Below, one piece after another: positions 36,857 to 48,632 of a DNA stretch of 64,000 nucleotides; position 1 is the stretch's first letter, and every line of letters starts with the position of its first letter. The DNA lies in NCBI RefSeq assembly GCF_023159225.1, contig NC_063164.1:71161300-71225299 (forward strand). Reading direction: 5' to 3'. Made by a program: the position numbers and the translations under genes. The DNA comes from Perognathus longimembris pacificus. Taxonomy: Eukaryota > Chordata > Mammalia > Rodentia > Heteromyidae. The notes below the pieces were generated by a model. It was not told where the DNA came from, did not search any database, and was given only the letters and a program-made list of their open reading frames with translations.

Positions 36857-37080
36857 TGTGCTGTTGGCTAATGCCAGTAATCCTAGCTACTCCGGAGGCT
36901 GAGATCTGAAGACTGCAGTTCAAAGCCAAGCTGGGCAGGTAACTCCGTGAAACGCTTATCTCTAATTCAACACCAAAAAGCCAAAAGTAGAACTATGGCT
37001 CAAGTGGTAGAATACTAGTCTTGAGCAAAAATGCTGAGAGAGAGTACCCAGGCACTAAATTCAAGGGATTGGGCTTAGGC
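36857..37080 (+). mobile_element. SINE, 7SL-like/Geo dimer
   Basis: gtaatcctagctactccgga, ggctcaagtggtagaatac, then tcttgagcaaaaatgctgag. Full-length and moderately diverged. Confidence 0.75.
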
Positions 37081-37212
37081 CCTAAGTACACACCTCAGGA
37101 GTGATGGAGGGAAAAAAGACATGAAATGCACACGGTCATTGGCACATAGTATAGACTCAACAAATGACAGTAGCAAACCATATCCACATAACAAATAGCA
37201 ATGGTTAATCAA

Positions 37213-37253
37213 AAAGGGCTCTAGTATCATTAGAAAGGGCTCTAGTATCATTA
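37213..37253 (+). repeat. 21-bp tandem duplication
   Basis: aaagggctctagtatcatta occurs at 37213-37232 and 37234-37253, perfect copies one base apart. Confidence 0.93.
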
Positions 37254-37604
37254 ATCCTCTGCATTGCCTCTGAAGCTCTGATTTTCTTGTGCCAAGGGCT
37301 GAAGGGACAGATTGAGGGGAGTGTTCTGGGCTGGGATTATCTGCTGGCAGCATGAATGTTATGAAGGACTCATTTGACCTCGCTGGATAGAAACCATTAA
37401 TTCTCAATGTCCCTTTTGTATTCGACTCTTGTAATATCTACCAGATGTCTTCTCATATGCTGTATGTATTCTGATGTGTTCTATCAATATAATCAACTGA
37501 AAGTCCTTTTGAAAGGCACTACTCATTTATAACTCATAGGGAACCTGTGAGTTGCATTTGATAACAGCTCCAAACTTCTCCTTTGTGAACGACAAGCAGA
37601 TAAG

Positions 37605-37690
37605 GGGCAGTAACAGAAGGAATCCAAGCTCTCCAATCAAAGCAACAATGTGAACTTGGACAAGTTACTTCACCTTCTGGGATTTGTGGT
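37605..37690 (+). repeat. MIR SINE fragment
   Basis: tgtgaacttggacaagttac, ttcaccttctgg. Confidence 0.5.
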
Positions 37691-38440
37691 TGCTTATGTG
37701 TTTACCATCTGAAGGGAGACAATACATAAAAGGCAGAGGCTATGGTCATATTCTCATTTGTATGAGCAGCAAGCTGAAGAGAGGATTGAACTGGGCAGTG
37801 TGGTCTGATACTGGAGGGGATTTCTCAGATACTTGGGCTAGCTACAGAAAACATCCTGTAGAAGTTGAGTGTTTTTGTATACAGCTTAGCTAAATGACTC
37901 CTATGAGTCTTTTAATCTCCCTTTGGGGAACTTGCTTAGCTCCTGCAAAGATCCTGCTGGGATTTCATCTCTCAGTATTAACTGTAATTACTGGGCTTCT
38001 GTTCTTATGTGTGGGAAACTACATGAACTGGAATCATGATTAAGGGTCAGAACTTTGAGTCCTAACAAACATTCAGTGTGAAGAGCCACAAGGCACAGTA
38101 CAGAAACTGGCCTGAAACTCTTTTTTCCCTTAGCTTCTTCACAGGGCCTCACATGTGCTGGCCTATCACAATAGTCTAAAAAAGTGGTTTTGCCGCCAAA
38201 AAAAGAAGGAAAGAAAGAGATGTGAGTACAATCGATTGTGTGAATTGTATGTTTCCTACTCCAACTCACATGCTGAAACTCTAGTTCCAATGTGACAATA
38301 TAAGGTGGGCAGGAGAAGAAGAGGAAGAGGTTATGAGGATCTTTTCAAGAATGGATCAGTGCCCTTAACAAAAGCAAAGAAAACTCTCTTCCCTACCACT
38401 ATGTGAGTACATCCTCAAAAACCAGGGTCTACAATATGGA

Positions 38441-38606
38441 GGGCTCTACCATTTTGAGCCACAGCTCCACTTCTGGGTTTGGGGTGGTTAATTGGAGATA
38501 AAAGTCTCACAGACTGTTCTCCTTGGGCTGGTGCCAAACCATGATCCTCAGATCTCAGCCTCTTGAGTAGCTAGGAATACAAGTGTGAGCCACCAGCACT
38601 TGGCTT
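38441..38606 (-). mobile_element. SINE, 7SL-like/Geo dimer, truncated
   Basis: ttgagccacagctccacttc, accatgatcctcagatctca, gtgagccaccagcacttgg. Part of the right half is missing. Confidence 0.7.
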
Positions 38607-39767
38607 GGTCTGTGATGTTTTCGTAATGCTATCCCCAGTTGACTAAAAGTGGGAAAAGGAAGATTTCTAAATAGAAAGCTACAAAGTAAACAATTCCTAA
38701 TGCCTCTTTCTCTTCTTCTCTAAGTTTGCTGATGATAAGACAGAAGGCAATAGATGGGTAATATCTTTTCTAGGAAAGTTTTTATAACACTCCCTTTATT
38801 TGGGCCCAATGCTCTCACAATTTTTCACAACCCCTGTAACACACTACTGAGAATATAGGACAATGAGCTACATCTCAATAATTCAGGTGGGGAAGGTAAG
38901 GTTCTTGAGTTTCTGCATAGTTAAAACATCTTATCCTAGATGATGGATGGGTCATTCAGATGCAAGTCCAAGTCCATCTTTCTTCTCATTGTAAGACTAC
39001 TCTATAACGACAATGTCAAAGAGCCTGCATGCAGTTCAGGGGTATTTTGCTGTTTCATCAGCACCCCAGAAGGGGGCATTACAGGCATCAAGGATACTGG
39101 AGCTATGGATTGGAGGCTAGGGGTGTAGGCAGGCAGCTACCATGGCACTGACTGAGAGTAACCATTTTGTTTTTCTGGATATCTGCCACCAGCCTGGGTT
39201 TCCCAGCCCCTAGTAGTCAATCAGAAATATCCCCAGACAGGAGAGGCATGGGTAATAGAGTCTTCAGTAAAGGGATTTTGGGAGAAAAGCCTACTTCTGT
39301 TCCTACCTTGTTCTGTACTTGGGCTTGCATATGCATGTGTGGTATGATTGGCATGTTTACTCTTTTAACAGGTAAAGCTCTAAAATGAGATCCTATTAAT
39401 CATTGTGACAGGTCATCTGTCTTCAATGGGGGTTGTGAGTAGCTTCTACAAGGCCTCGCATGGCCCTGTGGATATCCAGACATCCTCCAAGAGCCTGAGA
39501 TGGACAGAACAGTGCTGGAATAGATACGCTAAAGTGAAGAGATAACTGATGTCCCAAAGAGAAAGAGCTCTACAGAGATCATTAGTTGTCACACTTACAG
39601 TGAGTGTTGCACTAATAGGGTGTTGTACTGGAACAATGGCACTGTTGAAGTGCAGCCTTCCCTAGAATAGGAAGTTCAGATCAAGTACCCCAGTGCCTAT
39701 GGCGGGCATCTCCTTGGTTATTTTGACTCACTCCCTGTTTTCAAGTAATTCAAACAATATACTACAT

Positions 39768-39795
39768 ATACACTATATATATGTATATATGTGTG

Positions 39796-39848
<53 letters not shown>
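39768..39848 (+). repeat. TA-(CA)n-TA microsatellite
   Basis: An AT-rich alternating stretch, then a pure CA run (39799-39842), then TATATA. Confidence 0.92.
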
Positions 39849-39849
<1 letters not shown>

Positions 39850-39857
39850 AAATGGGT

Positions 39858-40078
39858 ATGCGGGAACTCAGGGCCTCACAAGTTCACCTGGCATCTTTTG
39901 CTCAATGCTGGTACTCTACCACTGGAGCCACAGCTCTACTTCTGGCTTTTTGCTGGCTAACTGCAGATAAGACTTCTCATGGACTTTTCTGCCCCACCTC
40001 ACTTAGCGCCTTGATCCTATAATCTCAGCCTCCTGACTCGCTAGGATTACAGGTGTGAGCCACTAGATCCCATCACCA
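39858..40078 (-). mobile_element. SINE, 7SL-like/Geo dimer
   Basis: gggaactcagggcctcacaa, ccactggagccacagctcta, gctaggattacaggtgtgag. A (CA)n tract flanks its tail side. Confidence 0.75.
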
Positions 40079-40194
40079 GGTTTTGCATAAGTTGTTTACA
40101 AAAGCATTTTTCAGACTGGTTGCTTGTTATCATTGTAGATTTGTAAACACACACATGCATCCATATCATTGTTCTGAGGCAGAATTACCAGTTG

Positions 40195-40405
40195 TTGGAA
40201 GCAAAACTTTAGAACAAGACTATGGGGATTTAAATCCTTGCTCCTTCTCTTGCTAGCTGTGAGACCTTGGGCAAACTACTTAACCTCTCTGTGCCCTTTC
40301 CTTGCCTGCAAAGGGGAGATAATGGTGTCTAGCTGGTGGGGTTATTAGAAGGATTAGATGGATTAATGTATGTAAAGCACTTAAAACAGTGTCTGGCTCA
40401 CAGCC
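40195..40405 (+). repeat. MIR SINE, near full length
   Basis: ctagctgtgagaccttgggc, ttaacctctctgtgccc, ggttattagaaggattagat, gtgtctggctcacagcc: the best-preserved MIR in the window. Confidence 0.75.
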
Positions 40406-41639
40406 AGAATAGTCTCTGGAATTAATTGACTACTTTCTGTCCTTTCTGAGCACTTCAAGTTCCTGACGCTTTTACATGTCATCTAGAACAAGTTAGTCAA
40501 TTTCTCTAATTTCATATACACATCCTGAAGGAAAAAGATTTTGTGGTGGGTAAAGCTTTATGAAGAGTTATATCCTGTGAGAACCATTTGCAGTCTGGTC
40601 ATAGGGCAGGGTTAAGGTTTGGAAAGTGCTAGAAGGGGAGGCCTGAATCAGCAGTAGTTTTTGCACAAGGGAAGCAGAGCCAATAGAGAATTTTAGCTTT
40701 TGCCATTCAGGGTACTGCAACAAGAAAGATCTGCCCCAAGGGTTACTGGTAAGTTTTTTCTTTTTTAAACAATTTTGAATCCAACTAACCACAGAGAAAT
40801 TGATGTTTTCTTTGCAGATTGGATAAACAACCACCAAATGCCAAAGGGAAAGAAAAAATCCCAAGGCACAGTATGCCTTTTGTCATATGATCCCTCATTT
40901 TCATTTGATGTGTCAGGAGAGAAGCCTCCTACTTGTGCACAATGTATCAGGTACCGAAGACAAATCGCAAGATGTAACCTGTCATGAATGCCAGAAGTAA
41001 GCCTGCCACACACACATCACTGGTAATTGCCTTTTCCAATCACTGCTTTAGTTCCATTTTGTCCCTCAGATACTCCAGCTTTGTGCTTCCAAGCGAAGCC
41101 CCAGCCGTTCAGAGCTTAAGGCAAAAGAAACCTTGACAAAGACTCCTAGGAACTTGTCAGAGCTGCCATACTGCCTTGCAGGCTGATGTATCCCGGAATC
41201 TGTAGGGGGGCACTGCCCATTTTGCTTTGTAATTCTGTTCTTTCAGAGGATTGCTTTCCCACCTTAAACAAACAGGTGTCAGTCTGAATATTCCTCTGCC
41301 CACAATGGAATACTGGAGCTCACTCATAAGTCACCTTTACCAATCTCTCCTAAGTTCTTTGGAGAATAATTTCAAGAAATACAGCTAAAACATTACAGAA
41401 GCATGTCATTTGCAGTGCCAAGTACATTTATTCACTTGGCATCCAACCTTTACCTTTTTAATTCATTAAAATACAAAGGCTTACTAGCTGGCTTTCACAC
41501 ACCATTAACCATACCAGACCTAACAAACAAGCCAACAAAAATGAAAAAGGATCTTTATATACACAATTCCATGAGTGGTCATGTGATTTCTGTGACCCAA
41601 AGTAATGTCTTTTTAAGAAATCTAGTACTTAAAAGTATA

Positions 41640-41708
41640 ATTCACTGCCTATCTATGAAACTGTAACCCTCTGTACATCATTTTGACAATAAATAAATTT
41701 AAAAAACA
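41640..41708 (+). mobile_element. Short L1 3' end
   Basis: atgaaactgtaaccctctgt, then acatcattttgac and a (AATA)n-type tail. A roughly 70-bp L1 terminus. Confidence 0.6.
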
Positions 41709-41855
41709 ACTTCCTATGTCCTTCCATTGGTTTCCAATAGCTTTTACTCCAGTGTGGCCCTCTTCTCAATGAATCTCAGACCTGAACCTTACACTAAGAA
41801 GTTAAACAGGAATACCCATGGCCCAGTCATTCCCAAACAATGCCAATACATTTTG

Positions 41856-41938
41856 AGCTCCAAGTAGCTAGGATTATAGGCATGATTCATGGATGCTGAA
41901 TGCTTTTCTAGCATGCATGAAGTCTTGGGTTTGATCAC

Positions 41939-41945
<7 letters not shown>
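41856..41945 (+). mobile_element. SINE fragments (7SL-like end, then ID-like end)
   Basis: A reversed 7SL-like fragment (ccaagtagctaggattatag) is followed by an ID-like end (ttgggtttgatcaccagcac) that runs into (CA)n. Confidence 0.5.

Positions 41946-42004
<59 letters not shown>
41940..42004 (+). repeat. (CA)n microsatellite
   Basis: CA run broken once by AAAA, at the end of an ID-like fragment. Confidence 0.93.
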
Positions 42005-42005
<1 letters not shown>

Positions 42006-42313
42006 CCCACAGAGCTAATAAGACACTTAAAAAAAATCTGCAGCTGTCAGTTCAGAATGGTAGGACAAACAGGCATTTTTAAAAATGACTCTATGAAAAA
42101 AATAACTTTGAGCAGATATTCAAGCAAAGTAAAAAAAATAAAAAAGCAAAGGGTAAAGTTGACTTTGTTCCTGCTGCATGTCAGAGAAGCTGCTGTTGAA
42201 ATGCAGTCTTTCGAGGGCAGAAGGAGGCTCCCTTAACCCAGCCACCCTCACACATTGACTAAGAGAAGCCCTGAGGAACAGAGAAACACAGACCAGCCAA
42301 AGTTTAATTCAAT

Positions 42314-42319
42314 TTTATT
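42314..42319 (-). terminator. KIF5C: Polyadenylation signal AATAAA, likely KIF5C 3' end
   Basis: On the minus strand the sequence reads gataATAAAattg within an AT-rich stretch. Cleavage would fall roughly 10-30 nt further left, at about 42285-42304. It is the last canonical signal before sequence that looks like an unrelated A-rich and CA-repeat region (41940-42160). Other AATAAA matches occur inside the UTR, for example near 43124 and 45978, and could give shorter forms. Confidence 0.55.
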
Positions 42320-44540
42320 ATCCACTTGTAGTGTTTTTCAAATTATACAACATGCAATCTGCCAGGTATCATAAAACTTCATCTTAGAATCCCGGAGATA
42401 ACCAAAATTCTCCATGGGCTAGGGGAAGGTAACTTCCAGATCCTTTGAGGCATATGCTCTTGTACCACATGGTTCCTCCATTCTCCCCTCAAACCACAGG
42501 AACAAATTTGTTCACATTTTTTAATGAAAACTACTGTACAGATACATAAAGTCCAGAGAACACATATCTGCAGTACACGACACTTTGCAAACGAGACACA
42601 CATAATGCTACAGAATGCCTTATTTCCCCCCCCCCCCCCGCCCCCATAGCTGCACACCATGGAAAGTCTTTAAAACAGATAGATAAATTGTATGTAAGCA
42701 GACTTCATGGTTTGGTGACTCCTTCATCAATTGCTTGGTTCTTATTTGATACTTTAAAAAAATGTCTAAATCATTAAATGTTAAATGAAGTTGTTTCTAG
42801 AGGATGGAACCTTTAGCTTATTCAAGATAATTGTGATGAAACAATGATGAGATAATGAAGCAAAACCATCCCCTACTTTCTGCCAATGAAGAACTTTCGA
42901 ATATGTCTTCTAGCTAGAGCCCAAATGGTGCCTATCCTGCTGAACTGAGCACTTCAAGAGAAGATTATTACAAACATTTATTTATGTTTTGTTATTCCTC
43001 AAGGAAGGTAGAACCAGTCAGTTCCCCTGTGGAGGCATGATTCTTGTCTCGGAGTATCACTTTCTTATGTGAACTCAAGGACTTCCAAAGGTCACTAAAT
43101 ACTATATTTTAGACAAACATTTTTTATTCATCCCCATATTTCTACAAATTCTTAATTCGTTGATCATGATACTAGTTCTTTTAAAATCTTAACTACACTT
43201 ATTGTTCTGTCTGCTACCTGACATTCAATAAAAGCAAACTGTACAGCATTTGAAGAGAAGATAACGTACATACAGAATTCTTTAAGTAACTGACCAACAC
43301 CTCAGTTGGCATTAATTTATTTCAAGTTCTAAGCATGAATCTTGGTCCCACAAATAGTATTATCTTCAATTAACAACACACCATCCTGCAGGTAGAGGGA
43401 ATTTGCACAAATCATCCAGTTATTCTGACAGCACCAAAGAGTAAACTTTCCAGAAGTAGCATGAAATAGAAAAGTATTCAGAAGAGAAAAAAATACATAC
43501 ACACTAGTAAAAAGCAGTACATAACCAAAAAGAAAACATAATCATATACTTGGTAGTTCAGAAACGAGGTTTTACATTTACAGTATAGGAAGCAGTAGTG
43601 TCTAACAAATAAAAAATTGCATAGGTGTGGCATTTTGACAAATGCCTAAAATATGTCTAATCCTAAACATAATAGGTCCTGATCAACTGGCTCATTATAT
43701 GAAGTGAAATTTAGGTGTCCACTTGAATAACTACATAATGCTATCCAATGAGGATACCTTTTAATCACAGTGTAGGAAAACTAGATCAGAGATCCTATAA
43801 AGATTGACACTAGGTGAACTGACTGGCTGATCAGCAACTAGTCGAATTATCTTTAAAGGACATCAAAGCTAACCTTCTCTGTGAATAAAAGTCAAGTGAA
43901 TTTTGTAAGGCCCTTGTAGAGATCAAGTAATATGGAACTACAAATGAATGTTTCTTTTTGAAACATGAAAGGGCCAAGTGATCTTCAGAAGTAGAAAAAG
44001 GGTACCCAGGGAAAAATTACTTTGGAAAGAATCTAAAATAATCCATCTTATGATGGATATTCATGAAAGCTAAGAAAATTACTGCCTTTCATTCAATTTT
44101 CAAACACCAAGTAATACAGTTGCCCAATGGACAATAGTACGCAGTATGTATGATGATTATTTAATTGGCAATCCTCTCAAAGATTTGTGTTTTACCTTCC
44201 ACAGTCAGAGGCAGACATATGAACCAAGTGCATAATCTGTGGCATGTGTTATGACCTGATAAGGTGTGTGATACCTGCCCCATGAAGACCCTTCTATTCG
44301 ACCACAAATAGGGATTGAGCCATTATGTTGGGTAGACACAGGCAACAAAATCAAACAGAATAAAAATGATTGAGAGAGTGAAAAATCATTATTGTACTGA
44401 AATTACTACTTCAATCAAATTCATCCCTCTTCTCTCTTCTTCCCCACCCCCCAAACAAATCAGAAAGTGCAATATTTAACAAATAAATTAGGACAAAGCA
44501 GCATTGCTTTGCTAGGGAAATTTTATACAATAAGAATTTG

Positions 44541-44768
44541 AGGCTGGGCACCAGTGGCTCATGCCTGTAATCCTAGCTACCAGAATACTGAGTTCTGAGG
44601 ATTGCAGTTTGAAGCCAGCCCAAGCACATAAGTTTGTGAAATGCTTAACTCCAATTAACCAGCAAAAAGCCAGGAGCAGAGTTGTAGCTCAACTGGCAGA
44701 ATGTTAGCCTTGAATGTAAAAGCTAAGGATAGCACCCAGGCCCTGAGTTCAAGCCCCAGTACTGGCAA
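44541..44768 (+). mobile_element. SINE, 7SL-like/Geo dimer (in KIF5C 3' UTR)
   Basis: aggctgggcaccagtggctc, tgcctgtaatcctagctacc, agccttgaatgtaaaagct. If the last-exon model is right, it is transcribed in antisense within the KIF5C mRNA. Confidence 0.8.
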
Positions 44769-44826
44769 ACACAAATGACAACAGCAAAAGTTTGGAAGTC
44801 AATGCATGGTCCTTAGCACTTAACAC

Positions 44827-44828
<2 letters not shown>

Positions 44829-44905
<77 letters not shown>
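44829..44905 (+). repeat. (AGAC)n-(CA)n compound microsatellite
   Basis: About six AGAC tetramers followed by about 25 CA units, within the inferred KIF5C 3' UTR. Confidence 0.94.
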
Positions 44906-44909
<4 letters not shown>

Positions 44910-46520
44910 AACCCATCCCCGTATGGCCATGAGAAAGCCCAAAATCTCTCCTAGCCTACCCATCATCCCAGTGGGACAGCCACAGGGGGCAGTGTCAGCT
45001 TGCACTTCTTGGGCACATATAATGACAGGATGGGAAATTTCACTGCAACTAGCTGTGTTTTCAACAGATTTACTCCCAAAATTTTCAAAACAATTAGCAG
45101 CACACATGATCAGCTTACTTGAAGCTTTGTCAGTTTCCCTCAAAGCTTACTACATAAAGACTGAGCCTTTTAATATGCACAACTGGAAGTTACTGGAGTC
45201 TGTTTTAGAGCCATGTATTTGAATAAAGTAATAGCTAAGAAAGAAAAGAAAGGAAAAGAGAAAAGGAAGGAATTCATTTATACTGATTTCTCCTACTTGT
45301 GCTTAGAACATAAATCTTATTTGGTGCTAAAGAGTAAATTCAAATACATAGCCTAAAATGATGAGTTAAAAATAACAATTTGTCATGACAACTTATTCAC
45401 AGACAGGCAGATTTTTGTCAATGACTTTCCCCACAGGCTTTCTTTTTCAAATATTGGAATGATGCTGAGAATTTTGTTGTTGTTTCGTTTTCTTAGCAAT
45501 ACCTGTTCAAGCATAAGATGATGAGGCCATCCCCAATGCAGGTTCCAGAAGGATTGAGGAGCAAGGAGGGTGAGGAAGAGGGCAGCCAATCTCCACTCAG
45601 CCAACTTGCAGCACATTTCAACACTCTCAAAGGTAGGATGCTCAAATCAACAGGGCTGGCAGAGACTAGTTGCTGCAGGTTCTATAGCAGGCAGCTCAGA
45701 GGTGACTTTTATGACTTTTCACATTTACATACCTGTTTTTGAATGAACAAACTCTACATTGCTGCTGTCACATAATTTTTCTGCATTGAAGAAATTTGCT
45801 TTGCTTTGTTAACAGGTGCCATACTACAAAGGTGTATTTCACAGATTCCAAGATGTGACCAGGATATTCAAAATGCTCCTCTGGGGTAATTTGTTTTCGG
45901 AAAAGTGTTCAGAATGAAAAATTTCAACCCTATAGCAGCACTTTTTTGTTGTTGTTCCCTAAAAATATAAAGTAATGTGTTTATTTTACAGGAAACCAGA
46001 CAGTGGAGGCAGAGGATGGCCACTAGGCTCCGGCACTTGGTTGTTCCCTCGTAGGGAATGGCACGCCAGGGCACTCCCATGGGACAGTGTAGTGCAGGAA
46101 GAGGAAGCTCCAGGGACCACCCAGTGCCCTGGAGGCTGAGTCAGTAGCAATAGTAGTAAGTGGATCTTCACTAACCATCTTCCAGTTTCTCAGAAAGAGA
46201 AAAGTCCAAGCACACATCTGTACACACAGAAATTCTACACAGCTCAAAACACCTGAAACTGGTGTACTGCAGATGGCTGGGGTAAGTAAAGGGAGAAGAA
46301 ATGGAAACCATGGGTGGCCGGGTAGGGGGAAGGACGCGAGGGAAATAAAGGAAGTGGTGATTAATGTAGTCCTTGACATGCTACGTGGATTCAGATCTGT
46401 TGAAAGAAAACCAGAGAGAAGACAGGTATTAGAGGACTCAGCACAAATTCACTCTGAAGGATTTTTTTTTTTTTTTGAAATTCAAGGTGTTTAAAGTACA
46501 AATACATGTGAGCACTGATG

Positions 46521-46710
46521 GCAGGGCAGGGCACTGGTGGCTAACACATAGAGGCATAGCTACTTAAGAGGCTTAGATCTGAGGATCTCAGTTCAAGACC
46601 AGTCTGGGCAGAAAAATGCCTAAGATTCTCATCACCAATTAACAAGAAAGAAAAAAAATAGTAAGTGGAGCTGTGGCTCATATGATAGAGCACCAGCCTT
46701 GAGGAAAAAA
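46521..46710 (+). mobile_element. SINE, 7SL-like/Geo dimer
   Basis: cttagatctgaggatctcag, tgtggctcatatgatagag, then an A-rich tail. First of three tandemly placed SINEs. Confidence 0.7.
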
Positions 46711-46753
46711 AAAACAAAAACAAAAAACAAATGGAAACAAAGAGGTAAGCAAT

Positions 46754-46982
46754 TGCTGGGTGCTTGTGGCTCAGGCCTGTAATCTTAGCTATTCAAGAGG
46801 CCAAGATCTGACAATCATGGTTCAAAGCCAGCCTGGGAAGGAAAGTCCATGAGACTTATCTCCAATTAACTACCCCAAAACCAGATATGGAGCTGTGGTT
46901 CAAAGTGGTAGAGTGCCAGCCTTGAGCAAAAAAGTTCAGGGACAGTGCTCAGGCCCTGAATTCAAGCCCTATGACTGACAAA
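46754..46982 (+). mobile_element. SINE, 7SL-like/Geo dimer
   Basis: gctgggtgcttgtggctcag, aagtggtagagtgccagcc, then an A tail. Second of three. Confidence 0.8.
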
Positions 46983-46992
46983 AAAAAAAAAA

Positions 46993-47213
46993 GGGCTGGG
47001 GATATGGCCTAGTGGCAAGAGAGCTTGCCTCGTATACATGAGGCCCTGGGTTCGATTCCCCAGCACCACATATACAGAAAAAAAAATGGCCAGAAGTGGC
47101 GCTGTGGCTCAAGTGGCAGAGTGCTAGCCTTGAGCAAAAAGGAAGCCAGGGACAGTGCTCAGGCCCTGACTGAGTCCAAGGCCCAGGACTGGCCGGAAAA
47201 AAAAAAAAAAAAA
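46993..47213 (+). mobile_element. IDL-Geo dimeric SINE
   Basis: gggctggggatatggcctag, gttcgattccccagcacc, agtggcgctgtggctcaag, aaggcccaggactggc, then an A tail. Nearly undamaged, so probably young. A stray right-half end (aggccctgagttcaaacccc) follows at 47218. Confidence 0.9.
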
Positions 47214-48296
47214 GCTAAGGCCCTGAGTTCAAACCCCAGTCTTCACATACACAAAAAATTGAAAACAAGTAAAATCAATTTTAATAACATTTTATGTAAT
47301 CTGATAGATTCAAAATATTATCATTTCAAGATGCAATTAGCATTATATGCAGAAGGATTTTACATGGCTAGGAAGTAGCCATCATAGCCTCTTGGTTTTA
47401 AAGTATTCTGTCTGGATACAATTTCAACATTTCTTCCAAAAGTCAGTATCACAAGGCAACTCCTTTTCCTTAAGGAGATGATCAAACAAGATGGCTCATT
47501 TACCAACATTTGGCATCACCAAGTGAGTCAGGCATGGCTGACTCAAGATCTCTGTGAGAAGTGCTCAGTTCTAAAAGGATTATTTTACCCCTTACAGAGT
47601 CATGAAGTTCCCCAGTACAACATCTCACTTTTATATTTTTATTAAAATATATTAATTGCACAAAAAGGTTTCATGGAAACATTACCATATATCCTATAAG
47701 GCACACTGGTCATTTTATCCTATAAAGCATACTGATCATAAACAGCCCCCACTATGTTTTCTTATGCCCTTCTCCTTTCATTTTAATGGGGCTTACTGTT
47801 CTATTTTCATACATGTGTATAATGAATAAACTTTGATCATATTCATCACTAATCACTCTCCTTTCACACACACCCACCAACAGTCTCCCTTTTACATTCA
47901 TGATTTTTTTTTCCCCTTTTTATCTTTTAAAGGTCTAGTTTTCACATGTGAGGAGGAGCACTCAATACTGGTCTTTTTGAGTCTGGCCTATTTCATTGAA
48001 CAGGATAATTCCAGTCCACGACCTAGCAGAGGTTACTCTGGCCCTAGACAGGTCTCCAAAATGAGAGGATGGACCATTTCCTAAGTAGTTCCTCTCAGGC
48101 TCTGGACCAACTCCAATAAGACACTGAAAGTGCCACTTCCATCCAGCAACTGGAAAAGTGGCTCTGTCTGTGATCTGTACTTTGGGTTTCCTGCAAAGCC
48201 ACATCCTCTGAGGATGAAGAGAATAAGAAACTAAATGATGGCATAAGAAACATGGCCCACACTCATAAAAGCCCAGCTATTCTTCTTTTTGGTTAT

Positions 48297-48298
<2 letters not shown>

Positions 48299-48343
<45 letters not shown>

Positions 48344-48349
48344 CTAGAA

Positions 48350-48399
<50 letters not shown>

Positions 48400-48405
48400 A
48401 GAAGC
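48299..48405 (+). repeat. Duplicated (CA)n plus CCCTAGAAG unit
   Basis: Two CA runs (48299-48340 and 48351-48396), each followed by c(c)cctagaag, form a tandem duplication of a roughly 50-bp unit. Confidence 0.92.
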
Positions 48406-48407
48406 CA

Positions 48408-48632
48408 GATGCTGGCAGCTCATGGCTATAATCCTAGCTACTCAGTAGGCTGAGATCTGATGATCATGATTAGAAGCCAGCCCAGGCAGCAAAGTCCATG
48501 AGATTCTTATCTCCACGTAACCACCAAAAAACTGGAAGTGCAGCTGTGGCTCAAATTGGTAGAGCACTAGCCTTGAGAAAAAAGCTAAAGGACAGTACCA
48601 AGGCCCTGAGTTCAAGCCCCACAACCAGCAAA
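48408..48632 (+). mobile_element. SINE, 7SL-like/Geo dimer
   Basis: atggctataatcctagctac, gtggctcaaattggtagagc, cctgagttcaagccccaca. It follows a duplicated CA microsatellite. Confidence 0.75.

Larger units (their letters stand above)
37090..39760. other. Intergenic sequence between KIF5C and the CpG island
   Basis: It holds a 21-bp duplication, a MIR and one reversed SINE; otherwise it looks single-copy with no gene. Confidence 0.45.
40410..42290. other. Intergenic sequence just past the KIF5C 3' end
   Basis: Nothing recognised except a short L1 end, SINE fragments and a CA repeat. Confidence 0.45.
42297..46396 (-). other. KIF5C: Inferred KIF5C 3' UTR exon
   Basis: A near-ideal acceptor, ggttttctttcaacag read on the minus strand, ends at 46397. 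The roughly 4.1 kb after it are AT-rich, mostly single-copy, without a coding frame, and end at an AATAAA (42314-42319). With the donor 5 nt after the stop codon at 59420, this fits an untranslated terminal exon. The stop lies within 50 nt of that junction, so nonsense-mediated decay would not be expected. A SINE (44541-44768) and an AGAC/CA microsatellite (44829-44905) sit inside it. Exact ends are inferred; no transcript data were available. Confidence 0.6.

Noticed and set aside
46993..47080. tRNA-like sequences in SINE left halves
   Set aside because: They are tRNA-Ala-derived SINE parts with mutated arms, followed by the right monomer and an A tail, not tRNA genes.
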